A stretch of DNA of 64,000 bases from Phyllobacterium sp. 628. Lineage in GTDB: Bacteria > Pseudomonadota > Alphaproteobacteria > Rhizobiales > Rhizobiaceae. The translations under genes and the position numbers were made by a program. The DNA is taken from contig NZ_CP050301.1 of the NCBI RefSeq assembly GCF_014189505.1, positions 2,363,501-2,427,500 of the forward strand, given 5' to 3'. Position 1 is the first letter of the stretch, and each line of letters opens with the position of its first letter. Shown one piece after another: positions 9,048 through 18,199 of this stretch. The notes beneath the pieces were generated by a model, which made no database searches, was not told where the DNA came from, and saw nothing but the letters and a program-made list of their open reading frames with translations.

Positions 9048-10556
9048 GTGACAGACCATGCAGTCGTGATTGTTGGAGCAGGTCCGACAGGCCTGATGCT
9101 TGCGGGTGAACTGGCCTTGGCAGGCATCGGCGTGGCCATTGTTGAACGCCGCCCCAACCAGAAGCTGGCCGGTTCGCGTGCCGGTGGTCTGAGCTCACGC
9201 ACTCTTGAGGTTTTGGATCAGCGTGGAATCGTGGACCGGTTTCTCGCGGAAGGACAAAAGGCTCAAGTCGCAGGATTCGCGGTCACCCGTTTGGACATCA
9301 GCGATTTTCCGACCAGGCACAATTATGGGCTGGCGCTGAGGCAAAAGCATATTGAACGCATTCTGGCTGAATGGGTAAGCGAGTTGCAGGTGCCGATCTA
9401 TCGTGGCCGTGAATTAACGGGTTTCACGCAAGACTCCACTGGCGTCACCATCGAACTATCCGATGGTGGGCCTTTGCGGGCGAGCTATCTCATCGGCTGC
9501 GATGGAGGCCGCAGTCTGGTTCGCAAAACGGCTGGCATTGAGTTTCCGGGATGGGATGCAACGACCAGCAATATTCTCGCTGAGGTCGAGATGACGGAGG
9601 AGCTGCCATTGGGAGTCCACCGCACAGCGCTCGGCCTCTTTGCCTTCGGCAGGGAAGAGTACGAAATCCGTGACGGCAAGGTCGTCTTTGCCAATGAAGG
9701 TCCCGTGGGTGTCATGGTACCTGAAAAGGATGTCCGCGGCACAAGCGAGCCTTCGCTGCAGGATATCAGCGAAGCGCTCATCACTGCATTCGGAACAGAC
9801 TACGGCATTCATAGTCCAACCTGGATTTCCAGGTTCAGCGACATGTCGCGGCAGGCGGCGGCTTACCGCAAGGGCCGGGTTTTCTTGGCTGGTGATGCCG
9901 CACATGTGCACTCTCCGGTGGGCGGACAAGGCCTCAATACGGGTGTGCAGGATGCAGTGAATTTGGGTTGGAAGCTGGCACAGGTCGTGAAAGGAACTTC
10001 GCCCGAAAGCTTGCTCGATACCTATCACGCCGAACGGCATCCGATTGCAGCCCGCGTGTTGCGCACGACAATGGCGCAGGTTGCATTACAGCGCACCGAT
10101 GATCGCACTGACGCCCTGCGTGAAATCGTATTGGAGCTTCTCGGCATTGACGAGTCTCGTAAACGCATCGCTGCCGAAATGTCAGGACTTGGGATCCATT
10201 ACTATCTCGGCGAAGGGCATCCATTGCTTGGCCGTCGCATGCCTGACCTCGATCTGGTCACCCCCGATGGTCCCACGCGTATCTTCACGCTTCTCCAAAA
10301 TGCACGGCCCGTGCTTTTGAATCTCGGCGCATCCGGCAGTTTGGATATTGCGCCGTGGTCAAACCGCGTCCAGTTGGTTTGCGCCAACTATGATGGTTCA
10401 TGGGAGCTGCCGGCGCTCGGCGTGGTTACCGCTCCCACTGCAGTGTTGATCCGGCCCGATGGATATGTGGCGTGGGTGGGCGAAGGGACACAGGATGGTC
10501 TTCAAGAAGCGATGAGCACCTGGTTCGGCACCGCCGAGACACAACCCGGTAGCTGA
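9048..10556 (+). CDS. FAD-dependent aromatic-ring monooxygenase (PheA/TfdB type)
   Basis: This is a 502-residue flavoprotein hydroxylase. GAGPTG at residues 10-15 is the dinucleotide fold, GCDGGRS near 150 is the DG motif, and LAGDAAHVHSPVGGQGLNTG near 280 is the GD motif with FAD and substrate contacts. The C-terminal 100 residues form the thioredoxin-like domain seen in phenol and polyketide hydroxylases. Such enzymes use NAD(P)H and oxygen to hydroxylate aromatic rings. The substrate is not deducible. It starts with GTG behind AAGGGAG. It is convergent with the membrane acyltransferase gene (3-bp gap), and a relic of that gene's end lies upstream, so it may have arrived with a duplication. 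Confidence 0.88.
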   Translation: MTDHAVVIVGAGPTGLMLAGELALAGIGVAIVERRPNQKLAGSRAGGLSSRTLEVLDQRGIVDRFLAEGQKAQVAGFAVTRLDISDFPTRHNYGLALRQKHIERILAEWVSELQVPIYRGRELTGFTQDSTGVTIELSDGGPLRASYLIGCDGGRSLVRKTAGIEFPGWDATTSNILAEVEMTEELPLGVHRTALGLFAFGREEYEIRDGKVVFANEGPVGVMVPEKDVRGTSEPSLQDISEALITAFGTDYGIHSPTWISRFSDMSRQAAAYRKGRVFLAGDAAHVHSPVGGQGLNTGVQDAVNLGWKLAQVVKGTSPESLLDTYHAERHPIAARVLRTTMAQVALQRTDDRTDALREIVLELLGIDESRKRIAAEMSGLGIHYYLGEGHPLLGRRMPDLDLVTPDGPTRIFTLLQNARPVLLNLGASGSLDIAPWSNRVQLVCANYDGSWELPALGVVTAPTAVLIRPDGYVAWVGEGTQDGLQEAMSTWFGTAETQPGS

Positions 10557-10559
10557 TAC

Positions 10560-11534
10560 TTAAGGCTGCAGCGCTTCCTGCGAGCACATGCCGATGACAT
10601 CCTGCACCTGTGGGTCATTGTCCTGACTGCGCTTGCCTGAATAGACGTCATCGAAAAGTTTCTTTGTTTCCAATTGGCTCATTGTGCAGGTGCAGAAGCG
10701 TTCACAGAACGCTTTGTCACTCTCCACAGAGCAACTGCGCGTGCATTCACGGTCAAAGACCTCGTGCGGCGTGAGCGTTGCAGGCGGGAAAACGTGTGAG
10801 ATCAGAAAGACACAGCCGATCAGCACTGGCTGATGGATAAGGTAAAACGCCAGACTGTGGCGGCCGATAAACCGCAATCCGCGATCCAGCCAATCAGGCC
10901 GGATACCACCTGAGAAAACATTCATCAGGTTGAAGTGCAAGAGCGTCTTGGCGAGAGCCATACCCGCCAGCGCCGCACCAAACCAAGGAAATATCGGCAC
11001 ATAGTCATTCGAGCGGATGGGTATTTCCGAGAGACCCAATGCCCAGAATACCGGCGCATCGAAGTTTGCTGATGCCAGAAAATGCGGGGCGGCAATGACG
11101 GCTGCCGCTGCCACGGCAACGATAAGTGCTGGAAGCCGCAGGAAGAGCAGACCAAGGACACTGGCTGCTGCGATTTCATGCAGGATTCCAAAGAATACAA
11201 AGCTGTCAGGGGTAAAATACCGGGTGACCAAAGTAATCGCCAGTGCAGCAACCAAGATCTGCGCAAGGCGAATGCCGAAAGGCCGCCAGCGAACGCCGTT
11301 GCGGTGCGCCAGAACGAGGCTGAAACCAACGAGCATCAGGAACGTCGAGGCAATGATACGGGCGTAAAGTTTCCAAAGGCCGTGGCCGGTGGTGCCGGGC
11401 TCCATATAGCCGAAGAACTCAAAATCCCAGCCGCTGTGATAGGTGGCCATGGCAATGAGCGCTATGCCGCGCAAAACATCCAGCTTGCCGAGACGGGACT
11501 TTGCAGGCGGGGTCAGCGTCTCGGTTTGGCTCAT
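10560..11534 (-). CDS. Heparan-alpha-glucosaminide N-acetyltransferase-like membrane protein (DUF1624)
   Basis: This polytopic protein of 324 residues opens with LDVLRGIALIAMATYHSGWD, the start of the DUF1624/HGSNAT catalytic domain, and has about eight membrane helices up to residue 250 (FIGRHSLAFYLIHQP is the conserved last part). Family members pass acyl groups across the membrane to sugars; the substrate here is unknown. Unusual is a soluble C-terminal tail (about 255-324) with six cysteines (264, 268, 277, 281, 283, 317). A decayed copy of the last part of this tail lies at 8855-8968. Confidence 0.82.
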   Translation of the reverse strand: MSQTETLTPPAKSRLGKLDVLRGIALIAMATYHSGWDFEFFGYMEPGTTGHGLWKLYARIIASTFLMLVGFSLVLAHRNGVRWRPFGIRLAQILVAALAITLVTRYFTPDSFVFFGILHEIAAASVLGLLFLRLPALIVAVAAAAVIAAPHFLASANFDAPVFWALGLSEIPIRSNDYVPIFPWFGAALAGMALAKTLLHFNLMNVFSGGIRPDWLDRGLRFIGRHSLAFYLIHQPVLIGCVFLISHVFPPATLTPHEVFDRECTRSCSVESDKAFCERFCTCTMSQLETKKLFDDVYSGKRSQDNDPQVQDVIGMCSQEALQP

Positions 11535-11748
11535 GGCATGGAATCTCTATTGTTATGTGCGCAAGGCTAGGGGAGATGCAAAACAAAATCCATGACCTTT
11601 CTTCAGGTCAGTACACGAGTTATTTCGCACTTGTTTCAATAGTTTATATGAAACAGACATATTATGTCGCTGCATTGACTGCTATCCCTTGCGTTAAGCC
11701 CGACATTCTCCGGGCACTCAAATCAATACGCTCCCGATAGTCAAACCA

Positions 11749-12948
11749 GTGATCAATCAAGTTCGTCATCCTATTTGGATCAGCTCGGCCAAACGTCCGA
11801 CAGCGCGGGTGTTTGCGATCCTGTTCGGCATTGAATCCATGGCGCGAGCGATCATCACCAGTGTCGTGCCGATACAGACCTACGATCTGCTGCAAAGCGA
11901 ACGCAGCGTCAGCATCCTCTATACAATTATGTCGATGCTTGGGCTGATCGTGACGCTGTCCATTCCGTTGCTTATTGTCCGCATACCACGCCGCTGGGTC
12001 TATACGGCCGGGGCGGTGTCTTTGATGCTGGGGTGCGGTGCCTTTGCACTTGATACGGTTCCTGGGCAGGCCGCGGGGCTTTTCCTGCGCACATTTGGCG
12101 CCGGAACCCTGTCGATCACGCTCAGCCTCTACATCATGGATCATATCAAACGGGGCGAACTGGTTCGCGCTGAATCCGTGCGTATGGCAACGGCCACCGT
12201 CGCATGGACCGCGGGCCCATTCCTTGGTGTATTCCTGTACAGCACGATTGGCATGATCGCGCCTTTCCTTCTGTCAATTGGCTTCTCGCTGTTGCTTCTG
12301 ACCCTGTTCTGGTACTTTCGGCTCAGTGACAATCCCGCCCTGCAGAAAGGCCCGAGCCGGGCGGCCAATCCCATCGCCAATGTTCGACGATTCATCGCGC
12401 AGCCAAGATTGCGGCTGGCTTGGCTGATTGCTTTTTCCCGGTCCTGCTATTGGAGCACATTCTTTGTCTATGGGCCCATTCTGATGGTGGCGACAGGGCA
12501 GGGTAAACTCGCCGGCGGGCTGCTCGTATCGTTGGGCAACCTGTTTTTGCTTGGCTCTATCCTGTGGGGCAAGGTTGGCATGGCCAAGGGGCTGATGCGT
12601 ACCATTTCAGGCGTTTTCCTGCTGCTTGCAACAGCCTTGGCGGGAGCAGGGCTTGCGGGTGAAACGCATCCGATGATTGCGGCAATAATGCTGCTCGCGG
12701 GTGCGTTCTTCTGCGTGGCGCTGGACACACTGGCTTCAACGACATTTATCCGTGCGGTGCATCCGCATGAACGGGCGCAGATGACTTCTGTCTACCGGAC
12801 ATATCTCGACTTTTCCGAACTTCTGCCTGCATTTTTCTATTCGATCATTCTCACGTTCTTCGGTCTCGGCGCGATCTTCATCGCGCTCGGAACCTTGATG
12901 GTGTTTACGGCGATTGTTGTCTGGCGGTATCTGCCGCGCGGTCTATAA
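11749..12948 (+). CDS. Major facilitator superfamily transporter
   Basis: This is a 399-residue protein with about twelve hydrophobic helices in two halves, separated near residues 190-215 by a basic loop (LQKGPSRAANP). The MFS fold is clear, but I cannot name a substrate, and no resistance or sugar signature is evident. It starts with GTG and a weak ribosome site; an ATG at residue 31 is a possible shorter start. Its last six bases overlap the convergent DUF599 gene. Confidence 0.8.
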   Translation: MINQVRHPIWISSAKRPTARVFAILFGIESMARAIITSVVPIQTYDLLQSERSVSILYTIMSMLGLIVTLSIPLLIVRIPRRWVYTAGAVSLMLGCGAFALDTVPGQAAGLFLRTFGAGTLSITLSLYIMDHIKRGELVRAESVRMATATVAWTAGPFLGVFLYSTIGMIAPFLLSIGFSLLLLTLFWYFRLSDNPALQKGPSRAANPIANVRRFIAQPRLRLAWLIAFSRSCYWSTFFVYGPILMVATGQGKLAGGLLVSLGNLFLLGSILWGKVGMAKGLMRTISGVFLLLATALAGAGLAGETHPMIAAIMLLAGAFFCVALDTLASTTFIRAVHPHERAQMTSVYRTYLDFSELLPAFFYSIILTFFGLGAIFIALGTLMVFTAIVVWRYLPRGL

Positions 12949-13662
12949 GCCGGAGTTCACGTCGTTGCGCATGAGTGCATCGCGGGCATTTGAGAAGAAC
13001 TGACGCCGCAGCAGGACAATAGCTACAAGGCTTGTTGTGATCATGAAGAGGATCGGGTCGAGGAACCATCCGAGATAGCCGATGGAAAAGAAGATGCCGC
13101 GCAATCCGCTGTTGAAGTGCTGGCCTGCAAGAATGTTGATTTCTGCTGCACGATTGACGGCGAATACGACCTGCGGATCATCCGGCGCCTTGTCGCGCGC
13201 CATCGGCACGCCGCCGATCAGGATCGAGCAATAGTTGAACAGCCGGTATGCCCACGCGAATTTGAAAAACGCATAGGCAAACAACACCAGCAATCCGAGC
13301 ACTTTTGTTTCGAACAATCGCTCCGTGGTTTCGCCTAAAAAAGACAATTCGTGGAAGAGTGTCACCACCCGGCCGGAGGAATTCAACAGACCAAAACAAC
13401 CGCCGATGGCCAGAATCGACGTTGACGCAAAAAAGCCGGTGCCTTGCTGCAAGCCAATCATGATACTGGTGTCGATCATGCGCAATTCGCGGCTCGACAT
13501 GGTCGTCATCCATTGCCGCCGGGCCAGGTTCATCTCCGACGTAAGAGAGCGGCGATTGAGAAAGCCGTTGGCAGTCGTATGGGAATAAAGCCCCCAAACG
13601 GCGAAAAAATACACCAGTGCCAGAGCATCGAGCCAATAGGAAATATAGGTTACAGATTGCAT
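12943..13662 (-). CDS. DUF599 domain-containing membrane protein
   Basis: The protein (about 239 residues) matches DUF599: four hydrophobic segments, an RRxWM-type stretch (NLARRQWMTTM) after the first helix, and FFKFAWAYRLFNYCSI in the middle. The function is unknown. The start is taken at ATG 13662 (MQSVTYISYW), because the eight residues before it are not hydrophobic and a membrane helix begins soon after. It overlaps the convergent MFS gene by six bases. Confidence 0.8.
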   Translation of the reverse strand: MQSVTYISYWLDALALVYFFAVWGLYSHTTANGFLNRRSLTSEMNLARRQWMTTMSSRELRMIDTSIMIGLQQGTGFFASTSILAIGGCFGLLNSSGRVVTLFHELSFLGETTERLFETKVLGLLVLFAYAFFKFAWAYRLFNYCSILIGGVPMARDKAPDDPQVVFAVNRAAEINILAGQHFNSGLRGIFFSIGYLGWFLDPILFMITTSLVAIVLLRRQFFSNARDALMRNDVNSGL

Positions 13663-13957
13663 GCGGCTGTCTCGCTGTTGAAGCAAAGGCTATCGGGCAA
13701 AGGTTACTCCGTTTGCAGATTCACTCAACATGAATTTACCCCAATCGTAAACGGGCGGATTGCAAGAAAAATTATATAAGGTGTTGATATTATTGAAGTC
13801 ATGCGCCGAGCACAATGCTGTTATGCGTGACTATGCCCTGATTTTGCCATGTTTGCCGTTGCGAAGCGGGGCACAGGTGGTTATACCCATTCTCCCAGAG
13901 AGGGAGCGTTTGACAAGAATCGTGACCTTCCGAAAGAAACAGGGAAATACAAATTTC

Positions 13958-14059
13958 ATGGACGATAGCGTTCAAAAATCCTGCTGGGGCATTACAGCCT
14001 GGGCAGTTCTAGGTTTCGCAGTGATTATGTTGATTACCTATCTCGTGGCCATTCACTGA
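13958..14059 (+). CDS. Small single-pass membrane protein (33 aa)
   Basis: A 33-codon frame starts at ATG 13958 behind AGGGA. It encodes a short polar N terminus (MDDSVQKSCWG) and one hydrophobic helix of about 20 residues ending YLVAIH. A strong rho-independent terminator follows 52 bases after the stop, which supports a separate short transcript. I do not recognise the family. The frame is also open upstream, but the preceding codons look non-coding. Confidence 0.5.
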   Translation: MDDSVQKSCWGITAWAVLGFAVIMLITYLVAIH

Positions 14060-14111
14060 AGCAAAACAACAGGCTCCCGTTCAGTTGAGCCGGAATAAAG
14101 TTCCTTTGTGA

Positions 14112-14137
14112 GGGTGCAGCGTGTCTGCACCCTTTTT
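14112..14137 (+). terminator. Rho-independent terminator
   Basis: A perfect 8-bp stem, GGGTGCAG (14112-14119) with CTGCACCC (14125-14132), has a 5-base loop and five T residues after it. It would end the transcript of the small membrane protein gene and shield the sdaA region. Confidence 0.8.
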
Positions 14138-14251
14138 CTTTGGTCTGGCATGTCGTAGAAACGCAAGGTCAGGTCGGTTGCTGGCTGCGGCATTCGCACC
14201 AGACCGGCCATTATGTGCCGTATGTAATTTCACCCGTGGAGGTAGCCCTGA

Positions 14252-15653
14252 ATGTTCCTGTCGGTTTTCGATCTTTATAAAATCGGCATTGGTCCTTCCA
14301 GTTCCCATACGATGGGCCCGATGACGGCTGCCGGTCAATTCCTTGATGAATTGAAGAGCGGGCAATGGCCGCGCCCGACTGGTGTGAAAGTCGATCGCCT
14401 GCGCGTGCACCTGCATGGCTCACTGGCTTTCACGGGAATCGGCCATGCAACCGACCGCGCGGTGATCTCTGGGGCTTTGCGGGCTGCTGCCAGCAACAAT
14501 TGATCCAAATGCGATGGACACCTTGCTGGAAACGGTGAAACAGGAAAAGCGCATTCGACCTGAAGGGCATCCGATCTATCGCTTCGATCCCGCCACTGAT
14601 CTGATCATGGATCGTAGAACGCCACTGCCCGGCCATGCCAATGGGATGGCATTCGAAGCCTATGATGCGGATGAACGTCTGTTGCTGCGTCGTATTTTCT
14701 ATTCCATCGGCGGCGGGTTTGTCGTGACTGAAGAAGAGCTTGAAAGCGCAAAAACCCGGACTGCGCCGAAAGCGGAGAATCCGGTACCGTTTCCGTTCAA
14801 GAATGCGGCGCAGATGCTGGCCATGGCTGAGCAAAGCGGGCTTTCCATTGCTGAAATGAAACGACGCAATGAAGAAATGTTCATGAGTCGCGACGACCTG
14901 AACACCGGTCTCGATCGTATCTGGTCAGCCATGCGCTCGTGTATTGACCGGGGACTGGAGCAGGAGGGCATCATGCCGGGAGGGCTGAAGGTCAAACGCC
15001 GCGCCCGTTATCTGCATGACCGGCTGCAGGAGGAATGGCGGCAGAACCGTATGAATCCTCTGCTCGCCAATGATTGGCTCTCGGTTTACGCCATGGCTGT
15101 CAACGAGGAGAATGCTGCAGGTGGGCGCGTTGTGACAGCCCCAACCAATGGTGCCGCTGGCGTTGTTCCGGCCGTGCTGCGTTATTACCTGCATTTCCAT
15201 GAGGATGCCGATGCCGATGGTATCAGGGACTTTCTGCTGACGTCTGCCGCAGTCGGCGGCGTGATCAAGCACAACGCTTCGATTTCGGGCGCGGAAGTCG
15301 GATGTCAGGGCGAAGTCGGATCTGCTTCCGCTATGGCGGCTGCCGGCTTGGCTGCTGTTATGGGCGGCTCTGCCGCGCAAATCGAAAATGCTGCGGAAAT
15401 CGCGCTTGAACATCATCTGGGCATGACCTGTGATCCTGTGGCGGGGCTCGTGCAGGTTCCGTGTATCGAACGGAATGCGCTTGGAGCGGTCAAGGCTGTC
15501 ACCGCCGCGTCACTCGCAATCAAAGGCGATGGCACGCATTTTGTGCCGCTGGATGCCTGTATCGAAACGATGCGTCAGACAGGCAGGGACATGAACGAAC
15601 GCTACAAGGAAACCAGCCTTGGTGGCCTTGCCGTCAATGTGGTTGAATGCTGA
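14252..15653 (+). pseudogene. sdaA: L-serine ammonia-lyase, split by a +1 frameshift
   Basis: This iron-sulfur L-serine dehydratase, which deaminates serine to pyruvate, is read in two frames. Frame one (14252-14503) gives [20 protein letters not shown] through the alpha-subunit part, then runs into TGA. The second frame continues the family sequence to 15653. The family sequence is restored if GGGG at 14471-14474 is read as GGG (AVISG then [11 protein letters not shown]), giving 466 residues. The C-terminal domain is intact, with GCQGEVGSASAMA, MTCDPVAGLVQVPC and ERNALGAVKA carrying cluster cysteines. Either a real mutation or a homopolymer error explains this. A ribosome site GGAGG precedes ATG 14252. 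Confidence 0.88.
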
Positions 15654-15805
15654 CGCGATAGTTCGGGCCGTGCCAATACCTGCGCATTGCCGCAAAGACT
15701 TTCAATAATTCAGATACAGTCTAATCCCAAAATGGTGCCATAGTTTGCTCCCGCCCGACTGACATTGTTGGTTGGGCTGCACAAAGGTATTGGGAGGACA
15801 CTACC

Positions 15806-17338
15806 TTGGCATCAAATCCAATCGGGAATTCACCACAAGAGCGACCTGAAGACGAAAATCTGGGCCTCGGATCCAATATGGCCTACGGCCTGCAACATGT
15901 ACTGACTATGTATGGCGGGATTATCGCGGTTCCCCTGATTCTGGGTCAGGCTGCAGGACTATCATCATCCGAAATCGGGCAATTGATTACCGCATCGCTA
16001 TTTGCCGGAGGGTTGGCAACAATCCTGCAAACGATAGGCTTACCGTTCTTTGGCTGCCGCTTGCCGCTCGTTCAGGGCGTATCGTTCTCCGGCGTGGCGA
16101 CTATGGTCGCCATAACAGGCAATGGCGGCATTGAAGCGGTGCTGGGCGCTGTCATGGTGGCCTCGCTTATCGGACTGCTGATCACGCCGATTTTTTCCAG
16201 AATTACCCGGTTTTTTCCGCCATTGGTTACCGGCATCGTGATCACAACCATCGGTCTGACGCTGATGCCGGTTGCGGCGCGCTGGGCAATGGGCGGTAAC
16301 AGCAAGGCACCGGATTTTGGCAGTATGGCCAATATTCAGCTGGCGGCGATGACTTTGGTCATTGTCCTTCTGCTCAGCAAGGTCGGCAGTGCACGAATTT
16401 CACGGCTTTCCATCTTGTTAGCCATCGTCATCGGGACGTTGATCGCCTTGGCGCTTGGAATGACTGATTTTTCAAAAGTCAGCGAAGGACCGTTTATCGC
16501 GCTGCCATCTATTTTCCAGTGGGGGTATCCGACCTTTCATATCGCGGCGATTGTTTCGATGTTCATCGTCATTATGGTGACCCTTGTCGAAACATCAGCT
16601 GATATTCTGGCGGTGGGAGAGATCATTGAAACCAAGGTCGACTCAAGCCGCCTCGGTGATGGTCTGCGCGCTGATATGCTTTCCAGTATGATCGCCCCGG
16701 TCTTCGGCTCATTCACGCAAAGCGCATTTGCCCAGAACGTCGGACTGGTTGCGGTCACCGGTATCAAAAGCCGCTATGTCGTGGCGACAGGCGGGGTTTT
16801 TCTTGTCGCCCTTGGCTTGCTGCCTGTGATGGGCCGTATCGTCGCTGCCGTGCCCAGTGCTGTTCTTGGCGGTGCAGGCATAGTCCTGTTCGGTGCAGTG
16901 GCTGCCAGCGGCATCCGGACGCTGTCCAAGGTGGATTACAGCAACAATATGAACCTTATCATTGTGGCGACGTCGCTTGGCTTCGGCATGATAACCATCG
17001 CCTCGCCGGGCTTTTATGATCATTTTCCGGTCTGGTTTGCCACCATCTTCCATTCGGGCATCAGTTCGGCTGCCGTCATGGCGATTGTGTTAAACCTCGT
17101 GTTCAACCATCTGACGGCTGGAAACTCGGATCAGCAATCGGTTTTCGTCGCCGGAACAGAACGAACCTTGCGCTATCAGGATATCGCGCAGTTGCACGAC
17201 GGCGATTATTTCCTCAACGGCAAGCTGTACGATGCGAAAGGTGTTGAAGTGCCTGTTGAGGTGCCGGAAAGCCACTCCACGTCTTCGGCACGGCGGCCGG
17301 GACCATCGACACTGGCGGCTGCCACAGGACACAGTTGA
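15806..17338 (+). CDS. Nucleobase:cation symporter-2 family permease (xanthine/urate type)
   Basis: This is a 510-residue NCS2/NAT transporter with about 14 hydrophobic segments. QGVSFSGVATM is the TM3 signature, and QNVGLVAVTG is the NAT motif of purine carriers (QNxGxxxxT). These features favour xanthine, urate or uracil import with protons. It starts at TTG, supported by GGGAGGACA eight bases upstream. The N-terminal 20 and C-terminal 50 residues are polar and not conserved. No purine catabolic genes are in the window. Confidence 0.87.
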   Translation: MASNPIGNSPQERPEDENLGLGSNMAYGLQHVLTMYGGIIAVPLILGQAAGLSSSEIGQLITASLFAGGLATILQTIGLPFFGCRLPLVQGVSFSGVATMVAITGNGGIEAVLGAVMVASLIGLLITPIFSRITRFFPPLVTGIVITTIGLTLMPVAARWAMGGNSKAPDFGSMANIQLAAMTLVIVLLLSKVGSARISRLSILLAIVIGTLIALALGMTDFSKVSEGPFIALPSIFQWGYPTFHIAAIVSMFIVIMVTLVETSADILAVGEIIETKVDSSRLGDGLRADMLSSMIAPVFGSFTQSAFAQNVGLVAVTGIKSRYVVATGGVFLVALGLLPVMGRIVAAVPSAVLGGAGIVLFGAVAASGIRTLSKVDYSNNMNLIIVATSLGFGMITIASPGFYDHFPVWFATIFHSGISSAAVMAIVLNLVFNHLTAGNSDQQSVFVAGTERTLRYQDIAQLHDGDYFLNGKLYDAKGVEVPVEVPESHSTSSARRPGPSTLAAATGHS

Positions 17339-17440
17339 GCAACGACAGCGAATGGCGCTGCATGCGCCGTTCGCTACGGGTTTGTGGAGAAGCGGTGCGA
17401 TATGGTTGACGTTACAACCGGAAAGCGTCAAATCTCTACG

Positions 17441-17875
17441 ATGGCTCTCAATCTCGTCAAACTTTGCGTCGGCTGCACAGCGATCGAAGATCTCGTCGCG
17501 TGGATCGACTTTCGTCTCGACGAACGCAGGCGCGCCGGACTTTCCGCGGAGCAGTTTCATACAACACGTATGGTGCCCAAACGCGGCGAGGAATTGCTCG
17601 CAGGCGGTTCGCTCTATTGGGTGATCAAGGGCAATATCCAGTGCCGTCAGGTTTTGACCGACATTCGCACCTTTACCGACAATGAGGGTATATCACGCTG
17701 TCATCTGGTGCTGGACCCGCGGGTAATAGCCACGGAATGGCAACCCCGCCGTGCTTTCCAGGGATGGCGCTATCTTACAAGTGACGATGTGCCGCCAGAT
17801 GAAGGCCAAGGTAGGGGCAGGGCCAAACTGCCACCCGAGCTACGCAATGAGCTTGCGTCCCTGGGGCTGCTCTAA
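17441..17875 (+). CDS. DUF1489 family protein
   Basis: This soluble protein of 144 residues matches DUF1489, a family largely restricted to alphaproteobacteria. It begins MALNLVKLCVGCTAIEDL, the usual family start, so ATG 17441 is preferred over an upstream start at 17384. Conserved pieces are GGSLYWVIKG, LVLDPRVIATEWQPRRAFQG and YLTSDDVPPD. The function is unknown. The gene follows the permease gene by about 100 bases on the same strand. Confidence 0.85.
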   Translation: MALNLVKLCVGCTAIEDLVAWIDFRLDERRRAGLSAEQFHTTRMVPKRGEELLAGGSLYWVIKGNIQCRQVLTDIRTFTDNEGISRCHLVLDPRVIATEWQPRRAFQGWRYLTSDDVPPDEGQGRGRAKLPPELRNELASLGLL

Positions 17876-17890
17876 CCAACCCGGCCATGA

Positions 17891-18151
17891 TCAGGAAATA
17901 CGCAGCCTGACTGCCGAGACGCCGTTGTGATTGTTTGAACGGATGCGGAGGGTCACAGGAGGCATTGCCGCACGCCGTGTTCTGGCCGCCTGGCACAACA
18001 GCACATTCACCAGATCCATGGTCTTGAATGCAGAATTGCCCCGCCGCAGATCAGCGATACGCTGGGCCGCTTGCTGTAGGGCGTATACACCCCCGAACAG
18101 TGAACGGGATTCTTTGGCAACGGGGCCGTGGTAGTCGTTTACACTAGACAT
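17891..18151 (-). CDS. Hypothetical protein (86 aa)
   Basis: A basic 86-residue frame begins MSSVNDYHGPVAKESRSLFG, with GAGGG eight bases before the ATG. It is rich in Arg and Ala, has no membrane helix or signal peptide, and matches no family I know. The good ribosome site and its fit between the DUF1489 gene (15-bp gap, convergent) and dacA support it as a gene. Confidence 0.5.
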   Translation of the reverse strand: MSSVNDYHGPVAKESRSLFGGVYALQQAAQRIADLRRGNSAFKTMDLVNVLLCQAARTRRAAMPPVTLRIRSNNHNGVSAVRLRIS

Positions 18152-18199
18152 TCGCAAAACCCTCTACTCGGTACATCCGGGTCTTTCGGATCAGTAGCT

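Noticed and set aside
14471..14474. Programmed frameshifting in sdaA
   Set aside because: A G4 run lacks the features of known shift sites, and SdaA is a single-frame gene in all families I know; mutation or sequencing error is simpler.
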